Assembly (NCBI RefSeq): GCF_905404315.1
Contig: NC_066286.1
Span: forward strand, 6,889,501 to 6,953,500
Length of the DNA stretch: 64,000 bases
Direction of reading: 5' to 3'
Source of the DNA: Leptidea sinapis
Taxonomy: Eukaryota > Arthropoda > Insecta > Lepidoptera > Pieridae
Shown here: piece by piece, positions 23,335 through 34,421 of the stretch
How positions within the stretch are numbered: the first letter of the stretch is position 1
Layout of the letters: every line of letters starts with the position of its first letter
Translations under genes and position numbers: made by a program
The notes under the pieces: generated by a model
Told to the model about the DNA's origin: nothing
Databases searched by the model: none
What the model saw: only the letters and a program-made list of their open reading frames with translations

Positions 23335-24240
23335 AAAAGGCATAAAAGGCATTTATTTTCTCAAAATTGATTCCTTTAGAATTCTTTTTGATGTCATTTC
23401 TTATACTACTAGATACTACTACCGCTTCGGAAACAAATGGCGCTCTGAGAGAGAAGAAGCGGCGCAAGAAACTCTCCAGCATTCTTTTTTTTTGCGCTCT
23501 TTTCAATAAAAGTATACAATATTGTACAGTTGCTATAAAATAATCACAATCTAGTCCCAGGCTGTCCGATCATTTAGATATTCAGCAGTGGAGTAATAGG
23601 ATTTACGACAGAGCCATTTTTTTATAAAACATTTAAATTTATTTATAGACAATGCCTGAACAGTGGCTGGGACTTTATTGTAGAAGTGTATACATTTACC
23701 CTTAAAGCTATTATGTATCTTATGAAGCCTATTGAAATTAGTTACAAGCAATCCCTTATTTCTAGTGTTATAATAATGAAAATCACTATTAAGAGCAAAA
23801 AGGTGACGATTTTTGTGAACATATATTAAATTTTCATAAATGTACTGACAATAAACAGTCATAATATTTATTTCTTTAAATTTTTCTTTGAGAGACTGTC
23901 TATAACCAAGCTGATATATAGCACGAACAGCTCTCTTTTGCAGAGCAAACACTATATCAATGTCAGCAGCATGACCCCATAGTAATATACCGTACGTCAT
24001 GATGCTGTGAAAATAACTAAAGTACACTAATCTAGCGGTCGCAACATTCGTGTACTCTCTAATCTTTCTAACTGCATATGCCGCAGAGCTGAGTCTATCT
24101 GCTAGATGGGTAATATGTGGACCCCACTGAAGCTTTTTATCTAACGTGATACCCAGGAAGACCGTAGTGTCCACAAGTTCCAATTTTGAATATGAAACTT
24201 GCAAACCACCAGCTAACGCACATATTGTCAAATCTAAATT
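23335..24240 (-). mobile_element. Jockey/CR1-like LINE, 5'-truncated 3' end
   Basis: Contains the reverse transcriptase C-terminus described next plus about 210 bp of 3' UTR. The UTR has TTTCTTGCGCCGCTTCTTCT and AGCGCCATTTGTTTCCGAAG on the minus strand and ends in AAATAAATGCCTTTTATGCC. The same 3' UTR follows a second copy at 47885-49092, which confirms the element boundary. Confidence 0.85.
23551..24231 (-). pseudogene. LINE reverse transcriptase C-terminal part
   Basis: An open frame of 226 codons ending with the tag STAEYLNDRTAWD and a TAG stop. It begins inside the protein: the catalytic YADD block is absent, and the first recognisable stretch is TTVFLGITLDKKLQWGPHI, followed by LVYFSYFHSIMTYGILLWG, LQKRAVRAIYQLG and YNTRNKGLL. 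These motifs are the post-catalytic (thumb and connector) part of Jockey/CR1-type LINE proteins of Lepidoptera. The initiating Met is incidental. The frame is clean over its whole length, pointing to a fairly young insertion. Confidence 0.88.
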
Positions 24241-24381
24241 TGTCAGATCAGGGAAATTTGACAGTATGTCAAATTGTTACTTTACTTGCCGCTACAACAG
24301 CAAAGATGGCGGATTCTCAATACACAGAAAGTATTGCAAATAAAACAACGCTTATCTAACTCTACAAAATAGTTGAAATTT

Positions 24382-25120
24382 GCAGCCTAGCGAAACTTTA
24401 TAATAAAAAAGCGATTCACTCGGGGTATGTTCCGATATGCACTGCGACCACTGTACAGTGTGACGTCAATTTAGTATACTGTGAAGCCGTTCCTTTATAG
24501 TTAGTTATACTAGTTAAAACGGAACGCAATCCTAGCCAGTTATACTAGTTACTATTTAAAACGGAACGCAATCCCGTATACTGTCCCGTAAAGTTTTCTT
24601 GGTTCATTAAAAAAAACTGTTGTTGGAGTACTGTCAAATTAAAAATATTTGGGATTAGACTGTAGGTATTGTTTATAAAATATAAGGCACTCGAGTGGTT
24701 TTGACTGATCACGTGATCAAAGTAATGCGAGTACTGTACCTCGAAAACGCGTGCTCACAGTATAAATTTCCCATAACGCAGTCCATAACGGAACGAATTT
24801 TCTACACTGATAGCACTATGCAGTGCTCGCAGTACATATCGGAACATACCCTCGGTTGTGTGAAACGTGCAGTCATTGATAGATTGACAGATGACGGCTA
24901 TAATCTTGTAAAAAACGGAGATAGCCGAAATCCGCTACGTTTTAAGCAACTGTCCGCTTTCAAACATAGCCGGATTATACTTCGTCGCCAATCGCGATAC
25001 TATAATTACTACTATTTCAAACTTATGTCAAATGACCACCCGTTTCATACTAAAAGAAATTTAAATTTTTTTCTTAGGCAGTCCCGCCGCTTTTATGTAG
25101 TATTAACATCCTCATTGGCA
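24382..25120 (+). repeat. Repeat E, copy 3, split by a TIR element
   Basis: The left part (24382-24423, GCCTAGCGAAACTTTA, GCGATTCACTCGG) and right part (24851-25120, GTGTGAAACGTGCAGTCATT, TACTTCGTCGCCAATCGCG, AGGCAGTCCCGCCGC) together match 10379-10535 and 60705-60966. The 427-bp insert is described separately. An open frame here (24695-25399) is not protein-like. Confidence 0.75.
24424..24850. mobile_element. Non-autonomous TIR DNA element with 5-bp target duplication
   Basis: Terminal inverted repeats of about 35 bp: GGTATGTTCCGATATGCACT on the left and, read inward from the right, GGTATGTTCCGATATGTACT, with further similarity (GCGACCACTG against GCGAGCACTG). CTCGG flanks both ends (24419-24423, 24851-24855). 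The inside holds a direct repeat of GTTATACTAGTTA with AAAACGGAACGCAATCC, at about 24510-24532 and 24539-24573. No open frame. The 5-bp duplication excludes mariner and most hAT; I do not assign a superfamily. Confidence 0.82.
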
Positions 25121-25198
25121 TTTATACATGATATATTGTGTTATGCGAGACGCTTTGATACAGGTGCTTATTTAATAAATTATGTTGGAAACGACCTC

Positions 25199-25640
25199 TT
25201 TTTTTTATGGAATAGGAGGACAAACGAGCGTACGGGTCACCTGGTGTTAAGTGATCACCGCCGCCCACATTCTCTTGCAACGCCAGAGGAATCACAAGAG
25301 CGTTGCCGGCCTTTAAGGAAGGTGTACGCACTTTTTTTAAAGGTACCCATGTCGTATCGTCCCGGAAACACCGCACAAGCTCATTCCACAGCTTTGTAGT
25401 ACGTGGAAGAAAGCTCCTTGAAAATCGCGCTGTGGAGGTCTGCCACACATCCAGATCGTGGGGATGATATCCTAACTTGTGGCGTGTCGTACGAAGGTGG
25501 AATTCGGCGGCAGGAATTCAGGTTAAACAGCTCTTCTGAACACTCCCCGTGATAAATGCGGTAGAAGACATACAATGAAGAGACATCACTGCACAACGCC
25601 AAGTGATCCAGCCGTTCACAGAGCACAGAGCCTCTGGCCG
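25199..25640 (-). mobile_element. LINE 3' end (family B), longest copy
   Basis: Starts from the tail (TTTTTTTATGGAATAGGAGG) and reaches further into the protein than other copies. The minus strand reads CERLDHLALCSDVSSLYVFY, RIYHGECSEELFNL and then, after lesions, SFLPRTTKLWNEL, the end of a Jockey/CR1-type reverse transcriptase. Frame changes near 25380-25450 (a short deletion after CACCGCACAAG relative to the 3.9-kb copy) make it a pseudogene. It abuts repeat E. Confidence 0.82.
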
Positions 25641-27143
25641 TTAACTAACTAATTGCATTTGGTATTTATTATAAGCTAAGCAAGATACATGAAAATTTTA
25701 ATCAGAATATCGAATATTCGATAACATTTAAATATATAAACATAATTAAGAATAAAAATAAGATAACACTAAATCTGTTATTCAGACACTTCCTGTTTTA
25801 ACTCGAAAAATGGTATAAAAACGGTTACTTCCTATTTCTAACCGAAAAAAACGTTATAAAAACGGCCTGATTTCGTAATGTTAAGACGAAACAATGTATT
25901 CTCAAGGAGATGTTTGTTATATCCTAGTTCCGTGTTAGTGCGACTTGAATTCCTAATAGAAAACTTCCTAACACAGAATTATTGTTGTGTGCGTTACTCG
26001 GCCGAGTCTAAGAAGATTACATTTATTGGAATCTTGACTTAGTCCTACCGACGAATACTTACATAGGTAGACATTGGAAAATATAAGAGCATTTGTATTG
26101 ATAAACAATAATAATCTCCACAAATTATTATAAATAACTTTTTTATATTGCGACGGCTCTACACCTCCCGTGAATCGTGGCCACGCTTATCGAGTACAAT
26201 AGGGTGTATGCATGTAACTTATATATAGTTCAAATATATTTTTTTTAATCTTAATTATTATTGATTATATCTTAAATCGGTTTTTCTTAATAAAATGTTG
26301 CTAAATAATGATTAATTAAACAAAAATGCAATTAATACGCGCGACATATAAAATATTCGACACGCAACGCTATTGGTTGAAGCGCAGTATGACGTCAAAG
26401 TCTATATTTAAACATACTACAACTGGTAGGGCTCCTAGATAAGATTATTTTTCGGTGGTTAGCGATATATTAAATTTTAAGTTGTTTTTTTATTATAACA
26501 TAATCTGTATAATTATTATTTACAATGACTGAAAGTGACATACTTTTAGCGCAATAAGAAAAATCTTCCAAAAATAGAAGCATTTATGATGCTATTTGAT
26601 GACGCGTTTTTATTTGTTTCAAACGCAGATTTAATTTATGCTGAATTTAAAGGTGTGAACGCCACAACGTAATTAAGCGATAATTAATTAATTTTTAGGT
26701 ATTTTTAAAAATAGGGTTTAAAGATATTTATTTCTCATTAAAAACATAATAGTGTCACTTGCATGAGAACATAAAATGATGAAATTTTTCCGCCGTTCTT
26801 TACATGTTCAGTACATACATCTTCTTCACAAAGTTTATGATTACACACTTTTACAGGTCACTGTCACATAACAAACAATTTCAGACATGTGTTTTATAAA
26901 AAATTTGAAACAATATAGTCTGATAACTCACGTTTAAATGTTTTTAACGTCTTAAAAAAATCATGCATATACCCTATTTACGCGTGCACTCTCCGCGAAA
27001 TACATAAGCAAGGCACAACCGTAACGTCACAACTTTTGATCAAATATTTAGATAAAATAACCGCCTTAAAAACTGCAAGAGATATGTCAGACCCTACATG
27101 AGTTTTGTATGATTGAACCAGCATGCAGATGCTAATTGTGTTT
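25641..27143. other. AT-rich stretch without a recognised gene
   Basis: At 25788-25870 two similar blocks each end in TATAAAAACGG, a loose 45-bp tandem duplication. Otherwise no motif or repeat copy was recognised on either strand. Confidence 0.4.
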
Positions 27144-27194
27144 GTTGTGGTACCCATAATCTAGCCGGCATCCTGTGCAAAGGAGCCTCCCACT
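27144..27194 (-). repeat. Family A SINE-like element, 5' end only
   Basis: GTTGTGGTACCCATAATCTA through AGGAGCCTCCCACT is the first about 50 bp of family A. Nothing of the remainder follows. Confidence 0.75.
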
Positions 27195-27201
27195 GCTGTA
27201 G

Positions 27202-27282
27202 TTTCAGTAATTTAAAAGAAATATTTAAAGTGAAGATTTAAATGCGCTTAGTTTAAGCCTAATTGAATAAAGTTTTAATGTG
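27202..27282 (+). repeat. LINE 3'-UTR-like repeat M, copy 1
   Basis: TTCAGTAATTTAAAAGAAAT and GCCTAATTGAATAAAGTTT match 54613-54700. The AATAAA followed by a run-out is typical of a LINE 3' end. Confidence 0.65.
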
Positions 27283-28169
27283 CAATCTTAAGTTCTCACG
27301 AAACAATACAAATTTGGCCCACAAAGTTAGAAAATTCAAATAACAGAAAAATGTGTATACCTCTAAGTTATAACGGTTGGTATACTATTTGTTAGGAAAT
27401 ATAAGTGATGTCATCAAATATTATATTATTAACTTTAATCCACCAGGGATACCACCTGAGCTAAACTTCCTCGAATAAATCTTAACCCGTATCTAAGTTA
27501 CACTGATTTGGGTACTGACACCCCAAAGTTTTTGTTGAAATCTTCGTAAGTTGATAACTATTTACTTAGTGGCCTGTATCGGCAAAATATCAAATCGATC
27601 CACTACAATAGAATATATATTCAATAATTTTACTATAATCGCAACTATACAGGATGGTTTTGATATTATTAATACACTCATTAGTAAGCTGCTATTATTA
27701 TATTATTTTAATAATAATATTAAGTATTTTTAGTAATATTATTATTATATATTGCTATGCAAAATGATAGTGAGGTTAGTTTATTATGAAGTTAGTAGTT
27801 CATATTATTTAGTTGGTAGTTTGGTGACTGTTAGGTGTTGTTCTGAGCTATTAGGGACTTCTTGTTGGGGCAGTCGGAGGTGGTGAACGTACTGTCTGCT
27901 GGTCACCCGACTGCTCTAGTGTTATATATCATTTAGTATTACATACGTAAGCATCCATTCCTACTCTGTGGTATCACTGTGTATACAGGATGGTTTTTTG
28001 AGAAGGGCGTTGATGGCCAAGTCAGAAACAACGAGACTTAGAGAAAAGTAGTAAAAGGAGTCATGCCCTCGATTTATAAGAATCTAACAACTCGATAGTT
28101 TTCTATTATTGGGCGATGTATATGCTTTTAAAACTTGGTCCAGAAAAGGTACAAAACAAATGTGTGATG
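27283..28169. other. No gene recognised
   Basis: AT-rich with a self-complementary AT block at 27700-27750 (TTATTTTAATAATAATATTA). No coding motif. Confidence 0.4.
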
Positions 28170-28440
28170 AAATTTAAAAGAATTATTAAGGAATGTTTGT
28201 GGTAAAGGTTATTGTAACATTAATGATTTTCTTAATGATACCACAGACTAGGAATGGAGCGAACACTCTCAAGCAAACGAAAGCGAAACTCTCAAACAAG
28301 CCCGTTGAGTTTCTTGCGGCCGTTCTTCTCAGGTCTGAGGCATACTATTTCGAACTTAAGTAGTTTTTGACTTAAAAAAGTGATTTTAAATTCTGTTTTG
28401 AATAAAATATTTGAATTTGAACATCTTTAAATACTTGATA
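28170..28440 (+). repeat. LINE 3' UTR copy
   Basis: GTTGAGTTTCTTGCGGCCGT, TCTTCTCAGGTCTGAGGCAT and the end GAATAAAATATTTGAATTTG are the tail of a Jockey/CR1-type LINE. The minus-strand relative at 41520-41600 keeps CCTCAGACCTGAGAAGAATG. Confidence 0.7.
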
Positions 28441-28446
28441 TTATTA

Positions 28447-28795
28447 TTAACTAGCTGACCCGGCAAACGTTGTTTTGCCATATAAAGTATAATTCACGCG
28501 ATAGTTTTATAAGTAATAAAATATTACCTATATTATAGCCTGTACATCATTTTGTTCTATTGTCAATAGTTTTTGCAGCGCACGCAAAAATAGGTTTTCG
28601 TTTTTACACCCTGTGTTACAAAATAGCAATTTTATTACGGATCCCTAATTTAGAAAAAAAAACATAGCCTATAGCCTCCCTCGATAAATGGACTACCCAA
28701 CACTGAAAGAATCATTCAAATCGGACCAGTATTACCAGAGATTAGCGCGTTCAAACAAACAAACAAACACTGCAGCTTTATAATATTAGTATAGA
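28447..28795 (+). repeat. Repeat G, copy 3
   Basis: Starts AACTAGCTGACCCGGCAAAC, continues GTTGTTTTGCCATATAAAG, and ends with AAACAAACAAACACTGCAGC and TTAGTATAG. It is followed by a small TTAGTATA microsatellite (28788-28829). Confidence 0.75.
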
Positions 28796-29044
28796 TTAGT
28801 ATATTAGTATATTAGTATTAGTATAGATATGATTATTATGTTAAGATGTTAAGATTCATATCTTCTGAAGATACAACAATTAATACGCAACCAATTGCTG
28901 ACTTCAATACAATTAATTAACAACATTTCAATATTGACATTTGCAGTGGTTTCCGGCATACCGAAAACTTGATACGTACGATGATTATCGGATTATTATT
29001 AACAGATTAATTAATTATATGTCAGTTTCACAATACGTGATTAA

Positions 29045-29366
29045 CCGTCGTTCCCAATATTCAGTCTATCTCCGTTTGTGGCCTACTTGAGATAAAAATC
29101 GTAACTATCGTTGACTTTTCTGTTCCAATAAACTTATCGACGGTAACTCACCTTATCCGTACACGCTGTCTGTCAATGGGAAGACGTAAAGCTTACCAGC
29201 GTAAGCAGAAGTTTGTATGGAAATTGGAATTCACGCGTCCCAATATAAGGCGATAAGAATGACTTATCGGGTATATTGGGACAGCTTCAGATTTTTAACA
29301 TCTAATTACTGACAGTAAAAGGTAGTAATTTATCTCTATCTGTAGATAGTATATTGGGAACGGCCG
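29045..29366. mobile_element. Harbinger-like MITE, 322 bp
   Basis: TIRs CCGTCGTTCCCAATA on the left and TATTGGGAACGGCCG on the right, with TAA at both flanks (29042-29044, 29367-29369). A 3-bp TAA duplication and short GC-starting TIRs are characteristic of PIF/Harbinger elements. No coding capacity. Related ends occur at 785-832, and a smaller relative at 30248-30418. Confidence 0.8.
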
Positions 29367-29504
29367 TAACTCGACAGAAGTATTAATCAGCAGATAATTT
29401 CAATGGTGCTTTAAATGATATTCTCATGACACAAATACATTTAAATTATCATTTTTTTTAATTAGGCGTTAATTTGATAATATTGATAATTTCATAATGA
29501 TCCA

Positions 29505-29600
29505 TAACAACATCTCCTGAGGAGGCCTCGTATAGGGGCAAAACACGTATCAAATTGATTGAAGACAATTATTAGCGGAATTTACACTCAACATAACTCA
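29505..29600 (+). repeat. Repeat N, copy 1
   Basis: GGGGCAAAACACGTATCAAA and GACAATTATTAGCGGAATTT match 47640-47765 (CACGTGTCGAATTGGTTAAA, CTTAGCGGAATAAAC) and, inverted, 61622-61712. Class unknown, probably a retroelement 3' part. Confidence 0.55.
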
Positions 29601-29824
29601 AAAAAATTTGATTAAATTATCCTTCCAACAACGCCTGTATAAATTCAGGTTGGCAGTTCGCTGCGTCATCGGAATTAATTATTTAAACATTAAAAAAACT
29701 TTTAATGTAAATACATGAATGTTCTAAGTAACCAAAAAGAAATTTTTGGAATTGAAACAGGCATCTCGCCTAACTGTGCTAATAATGTACAAATTTTAAG
29801 TGTAATTAAAGAATTTACCACCAC

Positions 29825-30022
29825 GTACCGGAAGGCGCAGTGTTGATAGCAACCCCCCCCCCCCCCCCCCCCCCCCCCAACCAGATGGACTGGACCGATG
29901 ATATGATCAAGAATCGCCCGAATACGTTGGATGAGGGCAGCGCACGACCGATCGTCGTGGAAATCTTTTGGGGATGCCTCTGTCCAGCAGTGCAGGTTCT
30001 TACGGCTGATGGTGACCCTTGA
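29825..30022 (+). mobile_element. RTE-type LINE 3' end with expanded C run
   Basis: GTACCGGAAGGCGCAGTGTT, GATGGACTGGACCGATGATA and GGATGAGGGCAGCGCACGAC follow the RTE 3' end seen at 60036-60478 in reverse. The CCCCCC of the parent element has grown into 26 C's. The tail is CTGATGGTGA, a decayed TGATGA run. Confidence 0.82.
29853..29878 (+). repeat. Homopolymer of 26 C
   Basis: Uninterrupted C run inside an RTE fragment in an AT-rich region. Sister copies have six C's at this position. Confidence 0.97.
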
Positions 30023-30247
30023 CTAACAATCCCTGGACTAACGTTAGCGTCGTCGCTATAAAGGATGGTATGGTATGGAGCTCCTGTTTCCGCAATAAAA
30101 CCCCTTGATTGGGTCCGTTATGAGTGCAGTCGGCCAGTTACCATCTAGTCCAGCTTCTTAAAGAAGTTAAACCTGTAGTGAAACGGAATGTGAAGCTTAA
30201 GATGTGGACCCCTTCTTTACTATGATAGGATACTAGGTCTATATTAA

Positions 30248-30418
30248 CGGCCGTTTTCAATAAGGTATCTCTAGTTACGGATACATTGCTGTCACAGTTG
30301 AATGACAAGTTATAGTATATATAGTTAGATAATTGAAATGTAAGGTAAGCGTAAAAGGAAAGATTTGTCTACATCTAGTAAGTTAAACTAAGGATAGATA
30401 GGTTATTGAAAACGGCCG
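30248..30418. mobile_element. Harbinger-like MITE, 171 bp
   Basis: Perfect TIRs CGGCCGTTTTCAATAA and TTATTGAAAACGGCCG, with TAA at each flank (30245-30247, 30419-30421). No coding capacity. Confidence 0.88.
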
Positions 30419-30421
30419 TAA

Positions 30422-31556
30422 GTCAGTCAAAAAATAAAATAAGTTATATGTCCTGGTTTTTTATTGAAACTTTTCCCCAGAAAACAGCTTTAGAAATTAA
30501 TGATATAAAAAAACAAAAATATATTGAATTATTAATTATATTATGTCATTTTAAAAAACATTACTTAAATGAAGCTATTGTGTAATGTGTTAAAAGTACA
30601 TACAATCAGGGACTCAGGGTTCAAAGATCGCTTCTTAGTATTAAACCGATGTTCAGTAATCTATTAAACACAGACAAAAAAGTATATAGCATTGATAGCG
30701 TGACCATTTGTCAGTGCTAGATTGTCATAGATAAAACTGTCACTCGAGCTGTCACATAAACCAGTTCGGTGACAATTGAAACAAGATGTATGCGGATAAA
30801 GTGACATTTACACATTCATGTTCTTTACTCTTGAGTTTAAGATCAAAATAGAACAGCTCTCTTGCGTACCCCCGATAATAGAACATTAGAATGTCGAATA
30901 AAATTACGGCAGTGTGTTAAAAGATATTTATACATATAAATATGTACATACTAGAGAATACAGCGTTGAGAAGTAAATTTCCCAATATAATGCTGACTAG
31001 ACACTATTTTGCTTCTTTAGTGTCCATATTGTTATTAGTTATAAGATTTCTGTAAACCCTTTGAACCAAATAAACCTTTTAATTATTAATTATTATAATT
31101 AACCAAAATATCTCAGACAAATGAGCACATTTACCTTTATCTTTAAATAATTGTTAACAGCAAGAAAAAGATATCCATCAAATTATCACTAAGAAGAATA
31201 TAAATATGTATAATATATATTTTCTACCAGATTTATGAGTTCAACGATTTTAGTTCTATGGGGCACAACAATTTCCGAAAGATGCCTAAAAGTTGTTTGG
31301 CATTAGGGTTATCATTATAACCACCACGCATACGTATAGCCCCAAAAGAATTTTTGACTAATTTATATTTTGTTTCTTCTTTCTTATTACAAATAATCTA
31401 GTATTTCTTACAATTTACTGATTTAGGGAAATATCTCATTATTCTTAGAAGCTTAGCACAATGATTTAGTTTCATAACATTTTTCTATTTAGTTTTACAA
31501 TTAATTATTGACATGTAAGCTAGTTTGTGAATTTGTGCTATTAAAATTTATTATAA
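30422..31556. other. No gene recognised
   Basis: AT-rich; no motif, repeat terminus or copy of a neighbouring family noticed. Confidence 0.4.
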
Positions 31557-31560
31557 AAAA

Positions 31561-31850
31561 AAATGATCCCAAAATCGTTCTCTGCACCCTCGAGAGCCTA
31601 GGATACGATATCCATATTGTTGAAATCTTTATTTTGTCCGGCAGCCATCTTGGATATAAAAAATGATCCCAAATTCATTCTCTGCACCCTCGAGAACCTC
31701 AGATACGATATCCATATTATTGAAATCTTAATTATGCGCGGCGGCCATCTTGGATTTCAAAAATGATCCCAAATTCGTTCTCTGCATCGAGACCCGGATA
31801 GGATATCCAATATTGTTGAAATCCTAATTTGGCGTGACGGCCAAAGTAAT
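31561..31850. repeat. 100-bp tandem repeat, 2.9 copies
   Basis: AAATGATCCCAAA recurs at exactly 31561, 31661 and 31761. Each unit includes TTCTCTGCACCCTCGAGA, GATACGATATCCATATT and GGCAGCCATCTTGGAT variants. The third unit has lost a few bases (TCTGCATCGAGAC). Confidence 0.93.
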
Positions 31851-33272
31851 AGTTTTATAAATAATAGCAGGCAACGGCGCCTCTATCGTCTCGCTTTTTC
31901 GTTTCATCGAATTTCAAATCACAACGATTCGAAAGAAGTTAACTTAAAAAATCCCTTTTCGTCCTATTTCCTAGAATACCTTATCATCAATAATCTTGCC
32001 CGTTTATATATCAACACAGAGCTTACATTTGTAATTAAAGCCGTTTATATAAATGAGAGGACATTCCTGAAACAGCGTCGGTTCCGCCTGCGAATCTGTT
32101 GGAACGTTCTGCGCTATGTGGGGCACTCGTTAATATAACTGTTTGATATAGCTCTCTGAGTTTCTGACGTGAAAAGATTGTGCAACGCGTTTTAATTAAA
32201 TAATCATTCCATCCACACTGCGTTCGCAAATAATATCTTCCACACTCGACTGGAATTTAGAGCAGACTTCAGCGTCATTTTCATGCCGATATTTCATTTC
32301 CTGTCATACCCTTTAACACTCTTCTGTATATTCTATATTCTTGTATGTATTGCAGCATAGACTTAGAGTATACTAATGTATAAACGATCTGACAGACAAA
32401 TAATGTGTGGCCAATTGTTGATGTGTGCGTTAGCTAGTGGTTTATGGAGGGTAGAGACAAGGAGAATCATGTCATATGGGAGAAAAGTTGAAAAAGTGTC
32501 CAGCTTATGCTGTAAGTAATAGTCAAAAATCCTTCCACAATGGCTCCGGTACACCAGCACAGGTACAGGGTATGCTATGGAGTATGGGGAATGTAGCAAT
32601 TGTAAAGTCGTTAATTATAGAACATTTCAACAACCTACGTTGTACAAAATAATGTAGGAAATATAAACCTTAAAGAATATATAGGGAAACATGCACCTGG
32701 AGGGACTAGTATTATTTTGAATTTGTCGCTTCTTTTAAGATTTACCCTGATGCTACTGACGCCACCCTCATTTAATTCATTATGACGGACACTTTTTGAT
32801 ATAAACAGATGATTCTCCTTACCTCTACCCTCCATAATATTCAAAATACTAAGGAGCAGCTAAAGAGCAACTTCCAAGCGTTTAATGACAGTTCACGTTT
32901 GACAGGTGTCAATTATAATCGACTACAGTTACAATAGATTCGCTTCCATCTTCTATTTTGCTGTGTCTCTTACGCATTGTTATACTAAACACGTTTATAT
33001 TGGAATGTGTCTTCGTATTAAACTGATCTTTTAGGCAAAACTGCATCATCTATTTCTTATAAATATCTACGACTTGTCTAGTATGTAAATCGTGTGTGCA
33101 TACTATATGCACACTAGTGTATCTAATATAATAAATCATTTATTTCAGAGCAAGTCCATATCACAAAATAAAATTACAAATAAGATATACTTAAATATAA
33201 GTGAAGTTTAAAATATAAGATATAAAATATAAAACAAAAGTGTACAATTAAAAATAATAAAATTACACACGG
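31851..33272. other. No gene recognised
   Basis: Several open frames of 64-78 codons are present, none with a motif. GGAGAATCATGTC at 32461 and GATTCTCCTTACCTCTACC at 32810 sit in a loose inverted repeat around TACCCTCCATAA-type sequence (32440-32460 and 32815-32838), possibly the ends of an unknown element about 0.4 kb long. Confidence 0.35.
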
Positions 33273-33482
33273 TCATATTTGATTCTCGCTGTGGTACACG
33301 GACAACCAATGCCTGAAGAAATGACTATCTGGGCAATCACCGATGGTTCGAAGGATACGATTCTGAGCGCCGCGCAGACGACTCCAGAACGACTCGATGC
33401 GGAGACGCATTATCGCAAAAAAATCGGCAACTCCTGCCTGGGCGAACATGCCCGATGCGCTACAGTAAGGAGGTTTTTTCAT
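33273..33482 (-). pseudogene. LINE protein C-terminal fragment
   Basis: The minus strand reads KKPPYCSASGMFAQAGVADF, then FAIMRLRIESFWSRLRGAQN and RHWLSVYHSEN. The pattern SASGMFAQAGV with RLRG and a closing RHW-VH is what I know from the end of lepidopteran LINE reverse transcriptases. It is short and isolated, so a dead fragment. The plus-strand frame over the same bases is antisense and not protein-like. Confidence 0.55.
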
Positions 33483-34245
33483 TAATATTCGAAAAGCGTT
33501 ATTGTACTGTATTCTGAGTGAGCTATATGATTTTCTGTTATATGATGACCAAATTTGACAGGTGTAAAAATTTTGACAATCCTTGAAAATTGAATAAACC
33601 TTAACTTATTACTCTAGGTGATACTAAAAAGTTTGTGATAAAAATGATTATCTGTTTGTACCAACAGCAAAAAGGTTTATATCTTGCTAACAAAGTTACA
33701 CAAGCTCAATATATTTTTAGAGCACATAAATAATGCTAGCACAAAATTGTTTAGTATATCAGTAGCAGATGCACTTCTATTTTAACACGCTTTTATTAGC
33801 TTCATACGTAGACGTGTTAGTATGTCTGTATCTATGTAATAATCTTTAAACGTCATTTTCACCTACTTTAAAGTGTTGGAGTGAATTGATAGTTTATATA
33901 CGTACCAACTTCTTATCAAGGACCGTTGACAATATTATAATTTATACAGTCAAACTTTGAAAATCCTATTCGAAAAATGTTGAAAAAAATATCGTTTTTC
34001 GTCTCGCATTTTTAAATTCGGACCGATAATTTTTGTTTTAATATTGAATAATGACCAGTGCTTAATCGATTTTATAAATCAGAAGAAAAAAATGAGAGTT
34101 AAATTAATACTTTATGATTTTTTTTTCTTAATAACTCGAAAATGTTTCTCTTTTGCATTATGCATATAGGGGTTTAAATTATTGCAAATAGTCACCGATA
34201 TCCTCTCCTTATGGGAATACGTCGAATTACCAATAACTCTGTATA
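33483..34245. other. No gene recognised
   Basis: Old repeat-like sequence (for example AATCTTTAAACGTCATTTTC at 33841) but no second copy in the window. Confidence 0.35.
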
Positions 34246-34345
34246 TTACACAAATTATCTTGCCCCAAACTATGTATAGCCTGTACTATGGGTACAAGAC
34301 AACGATATATTTAATACAATATACTTACTTAACCACTTACAACTA
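34246..34345 (+). repeat. Repeat D, copy 1
   Basis: ACACAAATTATCTTGCCCCA, GGTACAAGACAACGATATAT and TAATACAATATACTTACTTA match the repeat nested in a family A copy at 51276-51503. Confidence 0.75.
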
Positions 34346-34421
34346 ACTGGTATCCTGTACTGGAGCCACCCTATACGGTTATATATGTGTTTGGTCTTTT
34401 GAAATATTATAAATAATATAT

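Noticed and set aside
24695..25399. A 234-codon plus-strand frame as a host gene
   Set aside because: It runs through a TIR element, repeat E and a reversed LINE tail; no protein motif.
31561..31850. CRISPR array
   Set aside because: Units are 100-bp tandem copies without unique spacers, in an insect genome.
33279..33485. Plus-strand frame of 68 codons
   Set aside because: Antisense to the LINE C-terminal fragment.
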